From: Mucilaginibacter segetis
Lineage (GTDB): Bacteria; Bacteroidota; Bacteroidia; Sphingobacteriales; Sphingobacteriaceae
Reading direction: 5' to 3'
Assembly (NCBI RefSeq): GCF_016522075.1
Contig: NZ_JAEHFW010000001.1
Coordinates: 1,798,001 to 1,862,000 of the forward strand
DNA length: 64,000 bases
How positions within the stretch are numbered: position 1 is the first letter of the stretch; every line of letters starts with the position of its first letter. Both the position numbers and the translations under genes were made by a program. Below, piece after piece: positions 27,304 to 35,704 of the stretch. The notes under the pieces are model-generated. The model did not search any database, had not been told where the DNA came from, and saw nothing but the letters and a program-made list of their open reading frames with translations.

Positions 27304-28011
27304 ATGAGTATGTTTATAGCTATAGAGGGATTGGATGGGTCGGGTAAATCGACGCAAATCAATTTACTGATAAAAAAATTCGAAGCTGAAGGTAAAGCTA
27401 CCAGGTTCGTGCATTTTCCCCGTTTAAACCAAGGTATTTTCGGTGAATTAATCGCTAGCTTCTTGCGAGGAGAATACGGCGCAGTAAATGCGGTGCATCC
27501 CCAATTGGTCGCCTTGCTTTTTGCTGAGGATCGCAAACAGTTTGCTGAAACAATTCAAGGCTGGCTTGCTGAAGGTTGTTACGTATTGGTAGATCGCTAC
27601 GTGTTATCTAATATCGCATTTCAATGTGCTAAAACAAAAGATGAGCATGAAAAAGAAAAGCTGCGCCAATGGATTAATATGTTTGAATACGAATTCCAAG
27701 CTATTCCCAAACCTGACCTTTCATTTTACTTAGAGGTTCCATTTGAATTTACGCAACGTGCCCTTAATGCGGCCAGGGAAGGTGAGCAGCGAAATTATTT
27801 AAAGGGCAAAGAGGATATTCACGAAAAAGACTTGGAATTACAATATGCCGTGCGCAAGGAATACGAGCAGATACTCGAAATGGATGAATCAATCGTAAAA
27901 GTCACTTGCTGTGACGAGCACCAACAAATCAAAAGCATTAAAGAGATTCATGAGCTGATCTTGGATATTCTAGAAACCAAACTCACAATTAAGGCGAATG
28001 GCGTTTTTTAG
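27304..28011 (+). CDS. Thymidylate kinase-like protein
   Basis: 235 residues. P-loop GLDGSGKST at residues 9-17, RFVHFPR after strand 2 (the FPR motif of dTMP kinases), AEDRKQF, the DR motif at D97-R98 (VDRYVLSNIAFQ), and a long LID region (EQRNYLKGKEDIHEKD). These are the marks of thymidylate kinase, which turns dTMP into dTDP. It is unlikely to be the housekeeping enzyme: it is 25 or so residues longer than usual and lies in an island operon with a second nucleoside kinase and a nucleoside phosphorylase. Its last 14 bp overlap the start of the membrane protein gene, so their translation is coupled. Confidence 0.87.
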   Translation: MSMFIAIEGLDGSGKSTQINLLIKKFEAEGKATRFVHFPRLNQGIFGELIASFLRGEYGAVNAVHPQLVALLFAEDRKQFAETIQGWLAEGCYVLVDRYVLSNIAFQCAKTKDEHEKEKLRQWINMFEYEFQAIPKPDLSFYLEVPFEFTQRALNAAREGEQRNYLKGKEDIHEKDLELQYAVRKEYEQILEMDESIVKVTCCDEHQQIKSIKEIHELILDILETKLTIKANGVF

Positions 28012-28756
28012 ATTTTTGTGGAAGAATAGCATTTATCTGCTGGTCAATATTATTATCTTATTGCTTGGAGCTTATCTTATCAAATCTGGCACTTGTTTGG
28101 ATGTCAATTCATCCGATCAATCCAATTCAACTATATCGATATCAATAGGCACATCTTTGATTGCGGCGTCGATCGTGATGTTTTTAGATTTGTTTCGTCA
28201 ACTTTCCATTAGCAGAATTTTTGCCCAATTACAAAATATCGTTTATGATGCTGGCTTACAACATATTTATAAAAAAAGAGATATTGATAAATATGACGAC
28301 CTGGTCAGTGAAATGAGTTCCAGTTTAGATATTGTAGGCTATTCCCTGGGTGCATTTTTTGAGAGTTATTCTGATATCCTTCAAGTGAAGACAAATAAAA
28401 ACCCGGTAAACCTTCGTATAATGCTGGTCGATCCAGACAGCCTTTTTTCTAAGAACCGGGCACAAAATGAGCTAAAAAGTGAGGGTGCTTTCAGGGAAAA
28501 AATAACTACCATGCTTCGTTTTTTCAAAGGCAACAGTAAAGTGGAAATTAGGTTTTTTCATTCACCTATTTCGTCGATGATTTTTCGTATCGATAAAGTT
28601 ATGTTTGTTGGCCCGCACTTTTATAAAAAACAGAGCAAGGCAACCACGACAATGGAAATCAAACAGGGGCATTGGTTGTTTGAAGAATATCAGCAGGAAT
28701 TTGAACGCATGTGGGCTGATGCATCACCTGTTGATGATACAAAAATGGGTTTATGA
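27998..28756 (+). CDS. Two-TM membrane protein with PLD-like/DUF5919-type cytoplasmic domain
   Basis: 252 residues. Two hydrophobic helices (about 10-28, IYLLVNIIILLLGAYLI, and 46-65, SIGTSLIAASIVMFLDLF) are followed by a soluble domain: SSLDIVGYSLGAFFESYSDIL, VNLRIMLVDPDS, and RIDKVMFVGPHFY. That order resembles phospholipase D-like domains without the HKD catalytic residues, as found in many defence-linked proteins. The N-terminal anchor plus this domain suggests a membrane effector or a receptor that acts at the membrane. It overlaps the thymidylate kinase-like gene by 14 bp and the next gene by 4 bp (ATGA). A biochemical activity is not claimed. Confidence 0.7.
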   Translation: MAFFRFLWKNSIYLLVNIIILLLGAYLIKSGTCLDVNSSDQSNSTISISIGTSLIAASIVMFLDLFRQLSISRIFAQLQNIVYDAGLQHIYKKRDIDKYDDLVSEMSSSLDIVGYSLGAFFESYSDILQVKTNKNPVNLRIMLVDPDSLFSKNRAQNELKSEGAFREKITTMLRFFKGNSKVEIRFFHSPISSMIFRIDKVMFVGPHFYKKQSKATTTMEIKQGHWLFEEYQQEFERMWADASPVDDTKMGL

Positions 28757-29211
28757 ATGTTGATATCATCCGTTTACAAATTGAAGGCCAACTTGATCAG
28801 GAAGATGATTTATGGCGTATTGGCAGAAAAAGCACTTGGGCTGATTTAATTATAATAGCGTTTTATGATTATCAGCGTACGAGTGACAACATCTATCTTT
28901 TGCGGATTATTTGTAATTGTATTCGCATAAAATTGCTGGAAAATATAGGTGCAAAAAATATTACTTCCGACTTAACTGAGTACGAAAAGACTGCTAGTGA
29001 TAATGAGACACGTTCCATGCTAATCCATAATTATTTTAAAAATTTGGTAGCACTATCTGTTTCATCCGATATAGACTATGCTTATGAATTGAATCAAAAA
29101 ATACAATACTTAAAAGTTCTCAACCGGCAATTAGAATTAGATGAATATCCAATCGCGCTATACGACGAGTTAGCCATTACTACGATTAAATTTTTAGCAG
29201 AACGGTCCTGA
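28753..29211 (+). CDS. Small helical protein of the nucleoside operon
   Basis: 152 residues, not recognised. It is predicted all-helical and soluble (LRIICNCIRIKLLENIGAKN, HNYFKNLVALSVSS, NQKIQYLKVLNRQLEL). Start and stop overlap the preceding gene by 4 bp, and the next gene starts 12 bp later, so it is an integral operon member. It could be an adaptor or an inhibitor of one of the membrane partners; this is inference from position alone. Confidence 0.7.
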   Translation: MNVDIIRLQIEGQLDQEDDLWRIGRKSTWADLIIIAFYDYQRTSDNIYLLRIICNCIRIKLLENIGAKNITSDLTEYEKTASDNETRSMLIHNYFKNLVALSVSSDIDYAYELNQKIQYLKVLNRQLELDEYPIALYDELAITTIKFLAERS

Positions 29212-29223
29212 ATATTAGCAATC

Positions 29224-29817
29224 ATGGAAATCCGTACTACAAAAGCGGCTCAACTTACTTATGGGTTATTTTACCCGGCTTTTTTTGGTAACATGATCTA
29301 TGATATTGTTCAAGCCTTGATTGACCCGACGGCTCGCGTCTCGGGTACCCATCCAGGTTTTTTGCAGGGAGTCGAGTTGTGGATCGGTTTGTTATTGATC
29401 ATTTACTTTGCAATTGATTATATCCATTTGTATGTAGATATGAAAGCTGCAGACATGACCGAGTCTAAAACACCGCTTTATATTATTTGTGACATATTGA
29501 GTTCACTATTGTTTTTTTTGGCTTTTGTCGCTCTTAAATATCATCATGCGAACGTATCTGCAGTCTTGGTTGGTCTTGTGCCGCTTGTAATTACGTTTTA
29601 TAAATGGGAGTTACTCAAAAATGGGTCAGAATTAATAGTCATTGTTATATTCGGGGTGATATCTACATTTTCAACAATTCCCTATTTCATCCAATCGGAA
29701 AAAGATTATTCTTATTATTATTTCTGCAACTTGCTTTCCTGTGTTCTGTTTTATACCATTTATGTGTTTTTTCTTAGGGCATTTTTAAACAAAAAAGCTA
29801 ATTCTGTTACCAGTTAA
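29224..29817 (+). CDS. Polytopic membrane protein, last gene of the nucleoside operon
   Basis: 197 residues with about six hydrophobic segments: LFYPAFFGNMIYDIVQAL, LWIGLLLIIYFAIDYIHLYV, YIICDILSSLLFFLAFVAL, VSAVLVGLVPLVITFY, ELIVIVIFGVISTF and FCNLLSCVLFYTIYVFFLRAF. No transporter signature was recognised. In operons that pair enzymes with small multi-pass proteins, such a product is often the membrane-damaging or channel component; here that is an inference. It follows the helical gene by 12 bp and is followed by a hairpin. Confidence 0.7.
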   Translation: MEIRTTKAAQLTYGLFYPAFFGNMIYDIVQALIDPTARVSGTHPGFLQGVELWIGLLLIIYFAIDYIHLYVDMKAADMTESKTPLYIICDILSSLLFFLAFVALKYHHANVSAVLVGLVPLVITFYKWELLKNGSELIVIVIFGVISTFSTIPYFIQSEKDYSYYYFCNLLSCVLFYTIYVFFLRAFLNKKANSVTS

Positions 29818-29825
29818 GTTTAGTA

Positions 29826-29859
29826 ACAAGACTTACTTTAGATTTCAATAAAGTCTTGT
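29826..29859 (+). terminator. Hairpin after the six-gene nucleoside operon
   Basis: ACAAGACTT (29826-29834) and AAGTCTTGT (29851-29859) are perfect complements with a 16-nt loop, just 9 bp after the last stop. There is no T run after it, so termination strength is uncertain. The rest of the gap to 29960 shows no gene. Confidence 0.5.
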
Positions 29860-29959
29860 GCTATTAGCCGGTTGCCACGTTAATCCTATATTGCTATTGA
29901 GATATTGATCGTGAGGGCGCGAAAAAAATCTAACTAGTTACATTATATTGCATATTATT

Positions 29960-31708
29960 ATGAATATAGATGAGCTTTTCCTCTTGATTGACGATCCGCA
30001 ACAAGATTACGACCGCTTCGAAGTGATGCAGTCTTTTGTAGCGTTGGCAAAACTTGAAGACGGAAATGAGTCCTCATATTGGTTGGAAGTGGTAGCTTTT
30101 AAACTCTATCTTAATGGTGAAGCCGAGTTGGTTACTGATTTTGAAGGGGAATTGGCTTCGGCTAAGCAACTAGGTGCTAAAACTTATTACCAGCAAAGGC
30201 TGACTATCACGCAAAATCTGCAGACCAAAGCACTCTATGGGCATTTGCTTTGGCAATTACATCGGGGTTATTCGGGATGTGCGACTGCAATTAGTGTTTA
30301 TTTGCAGCAGGCTGAAGATGTTATAGACCGGTTGAGCGGTGAAGACAAAGTGTTTTCAATTTGGAATGATGCAATACGACCAGCTTTAAAACTAAGCGCT
30401 GCTATCAACAATGAAACTGCGTTTACAAAAGGCATCAACTTGGTCAATCGGCTGTTGAATTCTGCTGCTCCGATATGGATGAAATGTAGTATTCTTAATT
30501 TCTTGCTGGCGAACCTGAAGAATAAAATCAAGTCGTTCGATCTTGACAACTACGTGCAGGAGGTTTTACAACTTCCATCGGCGCTAAAAGGTTCCAGGCA
30601 TGAAGAAATTGTCGAAACGGCTATAAAAATAGATCGGGTATTAACGGGTCAGCGGCAAGCTTTGTTATGGGAGCAGTTAGGAGACGCCTTTCAGGCATCG
30701 GCTTTACAACGTGAAGATGATGCCATGGGTATTGTAACGATGCCTTGGATGGCTAAAGCAATGGACTGTTTTCGCAAAGCAAGAGCCGATGCTAAATACC
30801 AGGCAGCGGCAACGGATTATGAAACGCTGAAGAAAAACCGAAGAACGAATAGTGTTAGAATTCCTTTACTTAATGAAACGCAAGGTAAATTGCTATACAG
30901 ACAAATTGAACACGTCAAGAAAAGCTTTTTGACCATGCCGATCGAAGATTTATTGGTTAACCTGGCGGTAGATTTGGATTTATTGTTTTGGCAGGGCGCT
31001 GACGATGGTTTACGTGTTTATGACGACCTGTCCCGCGCTGTTACTTTTGTCAATTTCGATATCAATCAAAATCCAAAAGTTTTATCCGAAGCCGGAAGCC
31101 AACGCTTTAGTGATGCGAATACTTATCATTTGAAGTTTAAAATTTATACCCAAACCTGTGTTAATGCAATCATGCAAGAATTGATCAAAAACGGACAGTT
31201 GAATATGCCCTCCCTCGATGTATTTTTTAAAAAATCCTGGATCGGCCAAACCATTATTCAGGCAGAACAAGATCCTGAAAAGAACTATGATTTGTACGCG
31301 ATGGTTAGACCTGCCCTGGTCTATTACGTTGAACAGGCTACGCGCCGTCTGCAAGGCCAGGAAGCCGATTTTATACTTTGCATTGATACGTTAGTCACCA
31401 AATATGAGATGCTCGCTCGAATGCTGTTAAAATCTTTCGGTATTCCTACCACTACCATTGATAGTCAAAGCAGTGAACCGCGTGAAAGTTATCTCCCGGA
31501 GTTGCTGGACAAATTGCCAACAGATAAACTAGACCAGAAAGATATGGAACTGATCAGGCATATTTATGCAAAGGGGGGAATGGATTTGCGTAATAAAGTC
31601 GCGCACAGTTTCCTTATACCGGAACAATACACATTGGAACTGGCCGACGTTGTCGTGTGGTCTATCATTCGGATCGGGCAATTCACTACTGAAGAAAAAT
31701 TGCCGTAA
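29960..31708 (+). CDS. Large helical protein with C-terminal HEPN-like RNKVAH motif (DUF4209-like)
   Basis: 582 residues from the ATG; a TTG four codons earlier (29948) is a less likely start. The first 440 residues are helical and tetratricopeptide-like (GHLLWQLHRGYSGCATAISVYL, AMDCFRKARADAKYQAAATDYE). The C-terminal 120 residues carry the pattern of DUF4209/HEPN-type domains: a long helix with FILCIDTLVTKYEMLARMLL and then GMDLRNKVAHSF, an RX4H motif with R544 and H549, then ADVVVWSIIRIGQF. HEPN proteins with RX4-6H are often ribonucleases in toxin and defence systems. It leads a three-gene cassette; the next gene starts 18 bp downstream. Confidence 0.7.
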   Translation: MNIDELFLLIDDPQQDYDRFEVMQSFVALAKLEDGNESSYWLEVVAFKLYLNGEAELVTDFEGELASAKQLGAKTYYQQRLTITQNLQTKALYGHLLWQLHRGYSGCATAISVYLQQAEDVIDRLSGEDKVFSIWNDAIRPALKLSAAINNETAFTKGINLVNRLLNSAAPIWMKCSILNFLLANLKNKIKSFDLDNYVQEVLQLPSALKGSRHEEIVETAIKIDRVLTGQRQALLWEQLGDAFQASALQREDDAMGIVTMPWMAKAMDCFRKARADAKYQAAATDYETLKKNRRTNSVRIPLLNETQGKLLYRQIEHVKKSFLTMPIEDLLVNLAVDLDLLFWQGADDGLRVYDDLSRAVTFVNFDINQNPKVLSEAGSQRFSDANTYHLKFKIYTQTCVNAIMQELIKNGQLNMPSLDVFFKKSWIGQTIIQAEQDPEKNYDLYAMVRPALVYYVEQATRRLQGQEADFILCIDTLVTKYEMLARMLLKSFGIPTTTIDSQSSEPRESYLPELLDKLPTDKLDQKDMELIRHIYAKGGMDLRNKVAHSFLIPEQYTLELADVVVWSIIRIGQFTTEEKLP

Positions 31709-31726
31709 ATAACACTATTTTTAAAC

Positions 31727-33403
31727 ATGCTTAAAAAAAAACGACATGTTATCCATAAAGCTGAAGATCTGCTGGTCTTACTGCGGCAACAACGCAATGT
31801 GCATGTCCTTTCACAGTGTGAGATCAAATTAAACATCAATTTATATGAGATCATAGCGGAAAATCCGATAGAGGGTATTGAACTTATTGAAGGGCTTGAT
31901 CAGAGCACAAACACTGACCTAATAAGTGCCAAGATAACCCCTGGCTTGTATTTAACTAACCTTAGATTTAAAAAAACGTTTGGTATAGTTGACTGTTTAA
32001 TAAAAGGCCCTGTTATCTTTAATAACGTAATATTTGAGGAGGGGCTTCAGTTTCATTATAATGAACTTATCGGTTACTTAAATTTCAATCAAGTAGTTGT
32101 AAACGGGGAAGCCTCTTTTAGTTCTACCCGGGCGCATGACAAATTTTCTATCTTAAAGTCGGTGTTGCCTTTAGGAAAACCGGGATTCAAATATTCCGTT
32201 TTTGAAAAGGAAGTTTTTCTATTTGATACCCATTTTCCGAACGGCCTGGACCTTAGTTCTTCGCATTTTAAAGATAAATTGGAGATTAGTCATGGTCACA
32301 TAAGAGGGCTTTTAAATATTTCTGACGCTCGAGTGGGCCGGTTTGTGCTTGCCGGTGCTTTTAGAGGCGATGAGCGCATTTTGCTGAATGATGTAAATTT
32401 GAGTGATACCGCTTTCGAACAACAAGTACAGTTGCATAACATAACCTTGACTGGAACGCTTCGTGCAACGCGAGCCTTATTCGAAAAAGAATTATATATT
32501 GATTACAGTGTGTTTAACGGACATGTACGCTTCCCAGCAGTGACAGCCAATGGGATTGTGATGATCGAACATTGTAAATTTGAACAGGACCTGAGTTTTT
32601 CTCATGGTTTATTAGAAAAATCGGTGTCATTTACTAATACTGTCTACAACGGAAGTTTATGGTTTACCGGCGCGAAAGTCAACGACAATATGTGGATAGG
32701 AGCGGGCCTGCAGGCCGAAGAAGCTGTTTCGTTTCCGGGTACGCTTGGTTTTGAAGCGAGTATTATTTCCGCTAATTCTATTGTACGCATCTTCCGCATT
32801 AACACCCAGGAGACTATTAAGGGAAAACTCCATATGCAAAGTGCACTAGTTAAGGGTCTGGTAGATATAAGAAAGGTCTATATAAAAGAGATTTGTTTAG
32901 ATGGAGCGGTTGTAACCGGTAACCTGCAAGTCAGCGGCACATTAGCACCTTATGTAACAGACTGGCACGGAGCGCGGCTGCTAAAAAATGAAGCAAAAAA
33001 AATCAATAATAATATTTCTGCCTTAGCCTATTATCGCCGTGAAATGGAATTGCACGCTAAGGGTTTACATTTCAGACAAACCGGAGATTGGCTCTTATTA
33101 AAACTTAACGCATGGTCTAACCGATACGGCACCAGTTGGCTAACAGGAGCAGGATTTACAATTGTTACCGGATTTGTTTTCTTTTACATGTTTGCACTCA
33201 GTGCTCACAATTTCCACTTTGTTCAACCCGATTGGCCGGGTTTTCTACAATACTTTTGGTTACCCAACGGTCTTAACGGACTGGTCAACATAAACAATAC
33301 AGTTAACGGTGGTTTTGTCGGCGGATTTTTCTTTCTGCTTGGGAAAATATTGATCGCCTATGTCATCTATCAAACCATAGCTGCATTTAGAAAATTTCTG
33401 TAA
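31727..33403 (+). CDS. Pentapeptide/beta-helix protein with C-terminal membrane pair
   Basis: 558 residues. The first 400 or so are made of repeating short strands of pentapeptide type (for example GLYLTNLRFKKTFGIVDCLI, GLDLSSSHFKDKLEISHGHI, GTLRATRALFEKELYIDYSV), which should form a right-handed beta-helix. After a linker (LAYYRREMELHAKGLHFRQT) come two membrane helices (GAGFTIVTGFVFFYMFAL and GGFFFLLGKILIAYVIYQTI) enclosing a loop of about 50 residues, much like two-TM ion-channel modules joined to pentapeptide repeats. It may be a pore-forming effector gated by the beta-helix. It lies 18 bp after the HEPN-like gene and the next ATG follows its stop with no gap. Confidence 0.72.
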   Translation: MLKKKRHVIHKAEDLLVLLRQQRNVHVLSQCEIKLNINLYEIIAENPIEGIELIEGLDQSTNTDLISAKITPGLYLTNLRFKKTFGIVDCLIKGPVIFNNVIFEEGLQFHYNELIGYLNFNQVVVNGEASFSSTRAHDKFSILKSVLPLGKPGFKYSVFEKEVFLFDTHFPNGLDLSSSHFKDKLEISHGHIRGLLNISDARVGRFVLAGAFRGDERILLNDVNLSDTAFEQQVQLHNITLTGTLRATRALFEKELYIDYSVFNGHVRFPAVTANGIVMIEHCKFEQDLSFSHGLLEKSVSFTNTVYNGSLWFTGAKVNDNMWIGAGLQAEEAVSFPGTLGFEASIISANSIVRIFRINTQETIKGKLHMQSALVKGLVDIRKVYIKEICLDGAVVTGNLQVSGTLAPYVTDWHGARLLKNEAKKINNNISALAYYRREMELHAKGLHFRQTGDWLLLKLNAWSNRYGTSWLTGAGFTIVTGFVFFYMFALSAHNFHFVQPDWPGFLQYFWLPNGLNGLVNINNTVNGGFVGGFFFLLGKILIAYVIYQTIAAFRKFL

Positions 33404-33829
33404 ATGGTCGACCTGTTAAATTTTGTTGAAAATGTAAAGAACGCTTTAGAAGATGATGAAGTAAAAAAATCTTATGTCGGTTTTTATGATTTTCCCCGCG
33501 GAGCTTGCATGGATGCTTCTATACTGCTAGGCATTTTACTTGGTAGACAAGGATTTGGCGACTTCGATCTCGTTTCGGCTTCATATGATAGAGAGCGATT
33601 TTTTACCCATGCCTGGCTGGAAAACCAGAACTATTTAATTGATATTACAGTCGAACAATTTAGTGATTGGCCCAAGCAATCACATATTATCAATTTAACC
33701 AGTGCGTCAGAACGTTATAATTATTTTGAAATCATATTCAGGGAGCCTTTAATACACCATAATAATGTCCCTGATTTGGGGTTTTATGCTGCCTTATCTT
33801 TAGTTGAGGAAAAGATTCGTACTGCCTGA
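33404..33829 (+). CDS. Predicted papain/transglutaminase-like protein
   Basis: 141 residues. The order of conserved residues fits a small Cys-His-Asp hydrolase: Cys in FPRGACMDASILLGILL at the start of a helix, His in FFTHAWLENQNYLIDIT, and Asp ten residues later in the same motif. The HAWLExxxxxIDxT phrase is characteristic of transglutaminase-like and related peptidase folds. The ATG directly follows the stop of the pentapeptide-membrane gene, so the two are co-translated. A protease beside a predicted pore protein could process or activate it, in the manner of protease-gated pores; that is inference. Confidence 0.62.
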   Translation: MVDLLNFVENVKNALEDDEVKKSYVGFYDFPRGACMDASILLGILLGRQGFGDFDLVSASYDRERFFTHAWLENQNYLIDITVEQFSDWPKQSHIINLTSASERYNYFEIIFREPLIHHNNVPDLGFYAALSLVEEKIRTA

Positions 33830-33846
33830 ACAGGACTGTTAACACG

Positions 33847-33871
33847 TTGTGGAAAAAATAGTTATCCACAA
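33847..33871. repeat. Inverted repeat containing a DnaA-box-like sequence
   Basis: TTGTGGA (33847-33853) and TCCACAA (33865-33871) pair around 11 nt. The right side includes TTATCCACA (33862-33870), identical to a consensus DnaA box. A single box in an island is more likely chance or a second regulator site before the XRE-ImmA gene than an origin. Confidence 0.4.
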
Positions 33872-33913
33872 TCGTATAGTGTAAACTTATTTTTTTATAT
33901 TTGACTATACGAT
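33871..33913 (+). promoter_or_regulatory. Promoter and operator of the XRE-ImmA/PIN operon
   Basis: ATCGTATAGT (33871-33880) and ACTATACGAT (33904-33913) are perfect 10-bp complements 23 nt apart. The right arm abuts TATATTTG (33896-33903), which matches the Bacteroidota -7 box TAnnTTTG. The ATG of the XRE-ImmA gene is 8 bp past the repeat. A dimeric XRE repressor bound to the two arms would cover the promoter, so autoregulation is likely. Confidence 0.7.
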
Positions 33914-33920
33914 TTGTAAA

Positions 33921-35003
33921 ATGAGCATTGGCAATAATATAAAGAAATTCAGGCTATCAAAAGCGTTATCGCTGCAGCAATTAGCTGATCTTGTTAGTTT
34001 GTCAAAAGCGAGCATTCAGCAATATGAGGATGGTACTACGCAACCGAGTAACAAAGCGTTACTATCTATTGCGCAAGCCTTGAAGGTCAACTTGTGGAGT
34101 TTTTTTGAAACGGTTGAAGTAACATTGGAGTTGGCCGAGTTCCGCCATGGCGAGAAGCTGACCGACTCAGAGAGTGAGAAAAAACGTATTCACGACGAAG
34201 TGATTAGCCGCTCGCAGGGATTTATGGAATTGGAGAACCTCTTGAATGCGGGAATTAATTTTGATAATCCGTTAGCGGATTTGCTGGTAAGATCAGTAGA
34301 AGATGGCGAATCGGCAGCAAAACAGCTGCGGAAAAAATGGAAGTTGCAAAATTTACCAATTGATAGTATTTGCGGTTTGCTGGAAGACCAAGGTTTTAAA
34401 ATTCTTACGGTCGAACGTCAGACAGATTCACCAGGTATTTGCGGCTTTATCCGTGAACATGAGCAGATGATACCTTTTATTATATTAAATATATTGCATG
34501 AACACGTGCGGGAGACGACACGTAAACGTTTTACAATAGCCCACGAGTGTGCACACCTCTTGTTAAGGATGGACGATAGTGTCACTAAAGACTTGGCAGA
34601 AAAAATTTGTAATCGCTTCGCCTCAGCATTTTTATTGCCAGCAACAGCCTTAATAGATTTTTTAGGTAGTCAGCGGATCAGTATTTCTTTAGCTGAACTT
34701 CGGGAACTGAAGGAGGTTTATGGCTTGTCTATTATGAGTATTATTTACCGGGCGTCAGAAATAGGGTTGATTAATTACGACACCTGCCGGGAATGGATAG
34801 AGCATTATAACGGTTGGAGAATTGCCCAGGAAGATTTTGGAATTTTTACTAAATCAAAAGAAGAGCCTACGCGGCTAAACCGTTTGGTCAACCGTGCACT
34901 ATCTGAACAACGTATTTCAAGGGAAATGGTGGCGCAATTGATGCATGTCCCATTGGACCAGATTAATGACAAATTTGGAAACCAAAAATTAAATTTAATC
35001 TAA
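33921..35003 (+). CDS. XRE helix-turn-helix protein with ImmA/IrrE metallopeptidase domain
   Basis: 360 residues. An N-terminal XRE HTH (IGNNIKKFRLSKALSLQQLADLVSLSKASIQQYEDGTTQPS, residues 2-43) is joined to an ImmA/IrrE-type zinc peptidase with the HEXXH motif at H208-E209 and H212 (IAHECAHLLL). Proteins of this form (COG2856 type) act as DNA-binding regulators or antitoxins that can be cleaved or can cleave a partner on stress. A PIN-like gene starts 5 bp after its stop, so the pair looks like a toxin-antitoxin or phage-inducible module. The inverted repeat across its promoter supports autoregulation. Confidence 0.88.
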   Translation: MSIGNNIKKFRLSKALSLQQLADLVSLSKASIQQYEDGTTQPSNKALLSIAQALKVNLWSFFETVEVTLELAEFRHGEKLTDSESEKKRIHDEVISRSQGFMELENLLNAGINFDNPLADLLVRSVEDGESAAKQLRKKWKLQNLPIDSICGLLEDQGFKILTVERQTDSPGICGFIREHEQMIPFIILNILHEHVRETTRKRFTIAHECAHLLLRMDDSVTKDLAEKICNRFASAFLLPATALIDFLGSQRISISLAELRELKEVYGLSIMSIIYRASEIGLINYDTCREWIEHYNGWRIAQEDFGIFTKSKEEPTRLNRLVNRALSEQRISREMVAQLMHVPLDQINDKFGNQKLNLI

Positions 35004-35008
35004 GCGCC

Positions 35009-35455
35009 ATGTTTGTCTTTTATCACCTCGACGACCTTATTTTGCTGCACCGGTTGCAAGTTCTAAGCCGGATAGCTGCTACTGGCGTAAATGTACTGAT
35101 ACCCGCACTGAAAGAAGCTGATTACTCGCCGGTTTATTGGCAGCAGCTAAGAGAAATAGCAGCGCGGGGCATCATCACGATAAAAGAGCAGGAAATACCG
35201 ATGGATTTTATACTGGAGCACCAGGTTGTTCATCGCCGTGCAGGGCGTTCATTATTAATGCTCTTGCATTTTTGCCTGTCGGAGCATGCGATCTTGGTAG
35301 CTAATGAAGATGATGTTTTTGTGCGTGCGCTGTGTACAGCTTTAAAAGTTCCGGTGTATTCACTGGAGGATTTCAATATTGCGACCATTAACAACAAAAT
35401 GTATTTTGAGTTTATGGCAGAATTAAAAAAAGAACAAGCCGCAAGGCTTAATTAA
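35009..35455 (+). CDS. PIN-like domain protein, probable toxin partner
   Basis: 148 residues. The fold order resembles PIN nucleases: an opening acidic site (FYHLDDLILL, D8-D9), a Leu-rich middle, then GRSLLMLLHFCLSEHAILVANEDDVFVRALCTAL, matching the usual GE..L..A.....LLTNDxxxR..A pattern, and VPVYSLEDF. The first acidic residue of the GE motif is Arg here, so catalysis is uncertain. PIN proteins are typically ribonuclease toxins. Its start is 5 bp after the XRE-ImmA gene. Confidence 0.65.
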   Translation: MFVFYHLDDLILLHRLQVLSRIAATGVNVLIPALKEADYSPVYWQQLREIAARGIITIKEQEIPMDFILEHQVVHRRAGRSLLMLLHFCLSEHAILVANEDDVFVRALCTALKVPVYSLEDFNIATINNKMYFEFMAELKKEQAARLN

Positions 35456-35462
35456 TAAAAAA

Positions 35463-35488
35463 ACCTGCGGGGTTTGCGGCCTGCAGGT
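35463..35488 (-). terminator. Hairpin with T run on the minus strand, after the PIN-like gene
   Basis: ACCTGC (35463-35468) pairs with GCAGGT (35483-35488). On the minus strand it is followed by seven T residues, so it would stop antisense transcription; on the plus strand it may still protect the PIN mRNA end. The rest of the gap to 35704 shows no gene. Confidence 0.4.
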
Positions 35489-35704
35489 CAATGTGTCTCA
35501 AGTAATCAGGAACCGGTCTTCAACCCCGGTAGATACTATGTGACGCTGGGACGTTAATTGCGTTAACGTTGTAAAGATATCAAAAGTCAGACTTTTATCA
35601 AGTAAATCTTTACAACCATCCCTGCTGCACAATTATAGCCTGATGCCATGTTTGTCCCGGACATGCTCCAACCCGGTAATTAGTAATCTCCATTAATTCA
35701 CAAC

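Noticed and set aside
33862-33870. TTATCCACA, an exact DnaA box, as part of a replication origin
   Set aside because: Only one box was seen, with no dnaA, rep or A+T-rich repeats near it; a chance match or regulator site is more likely.
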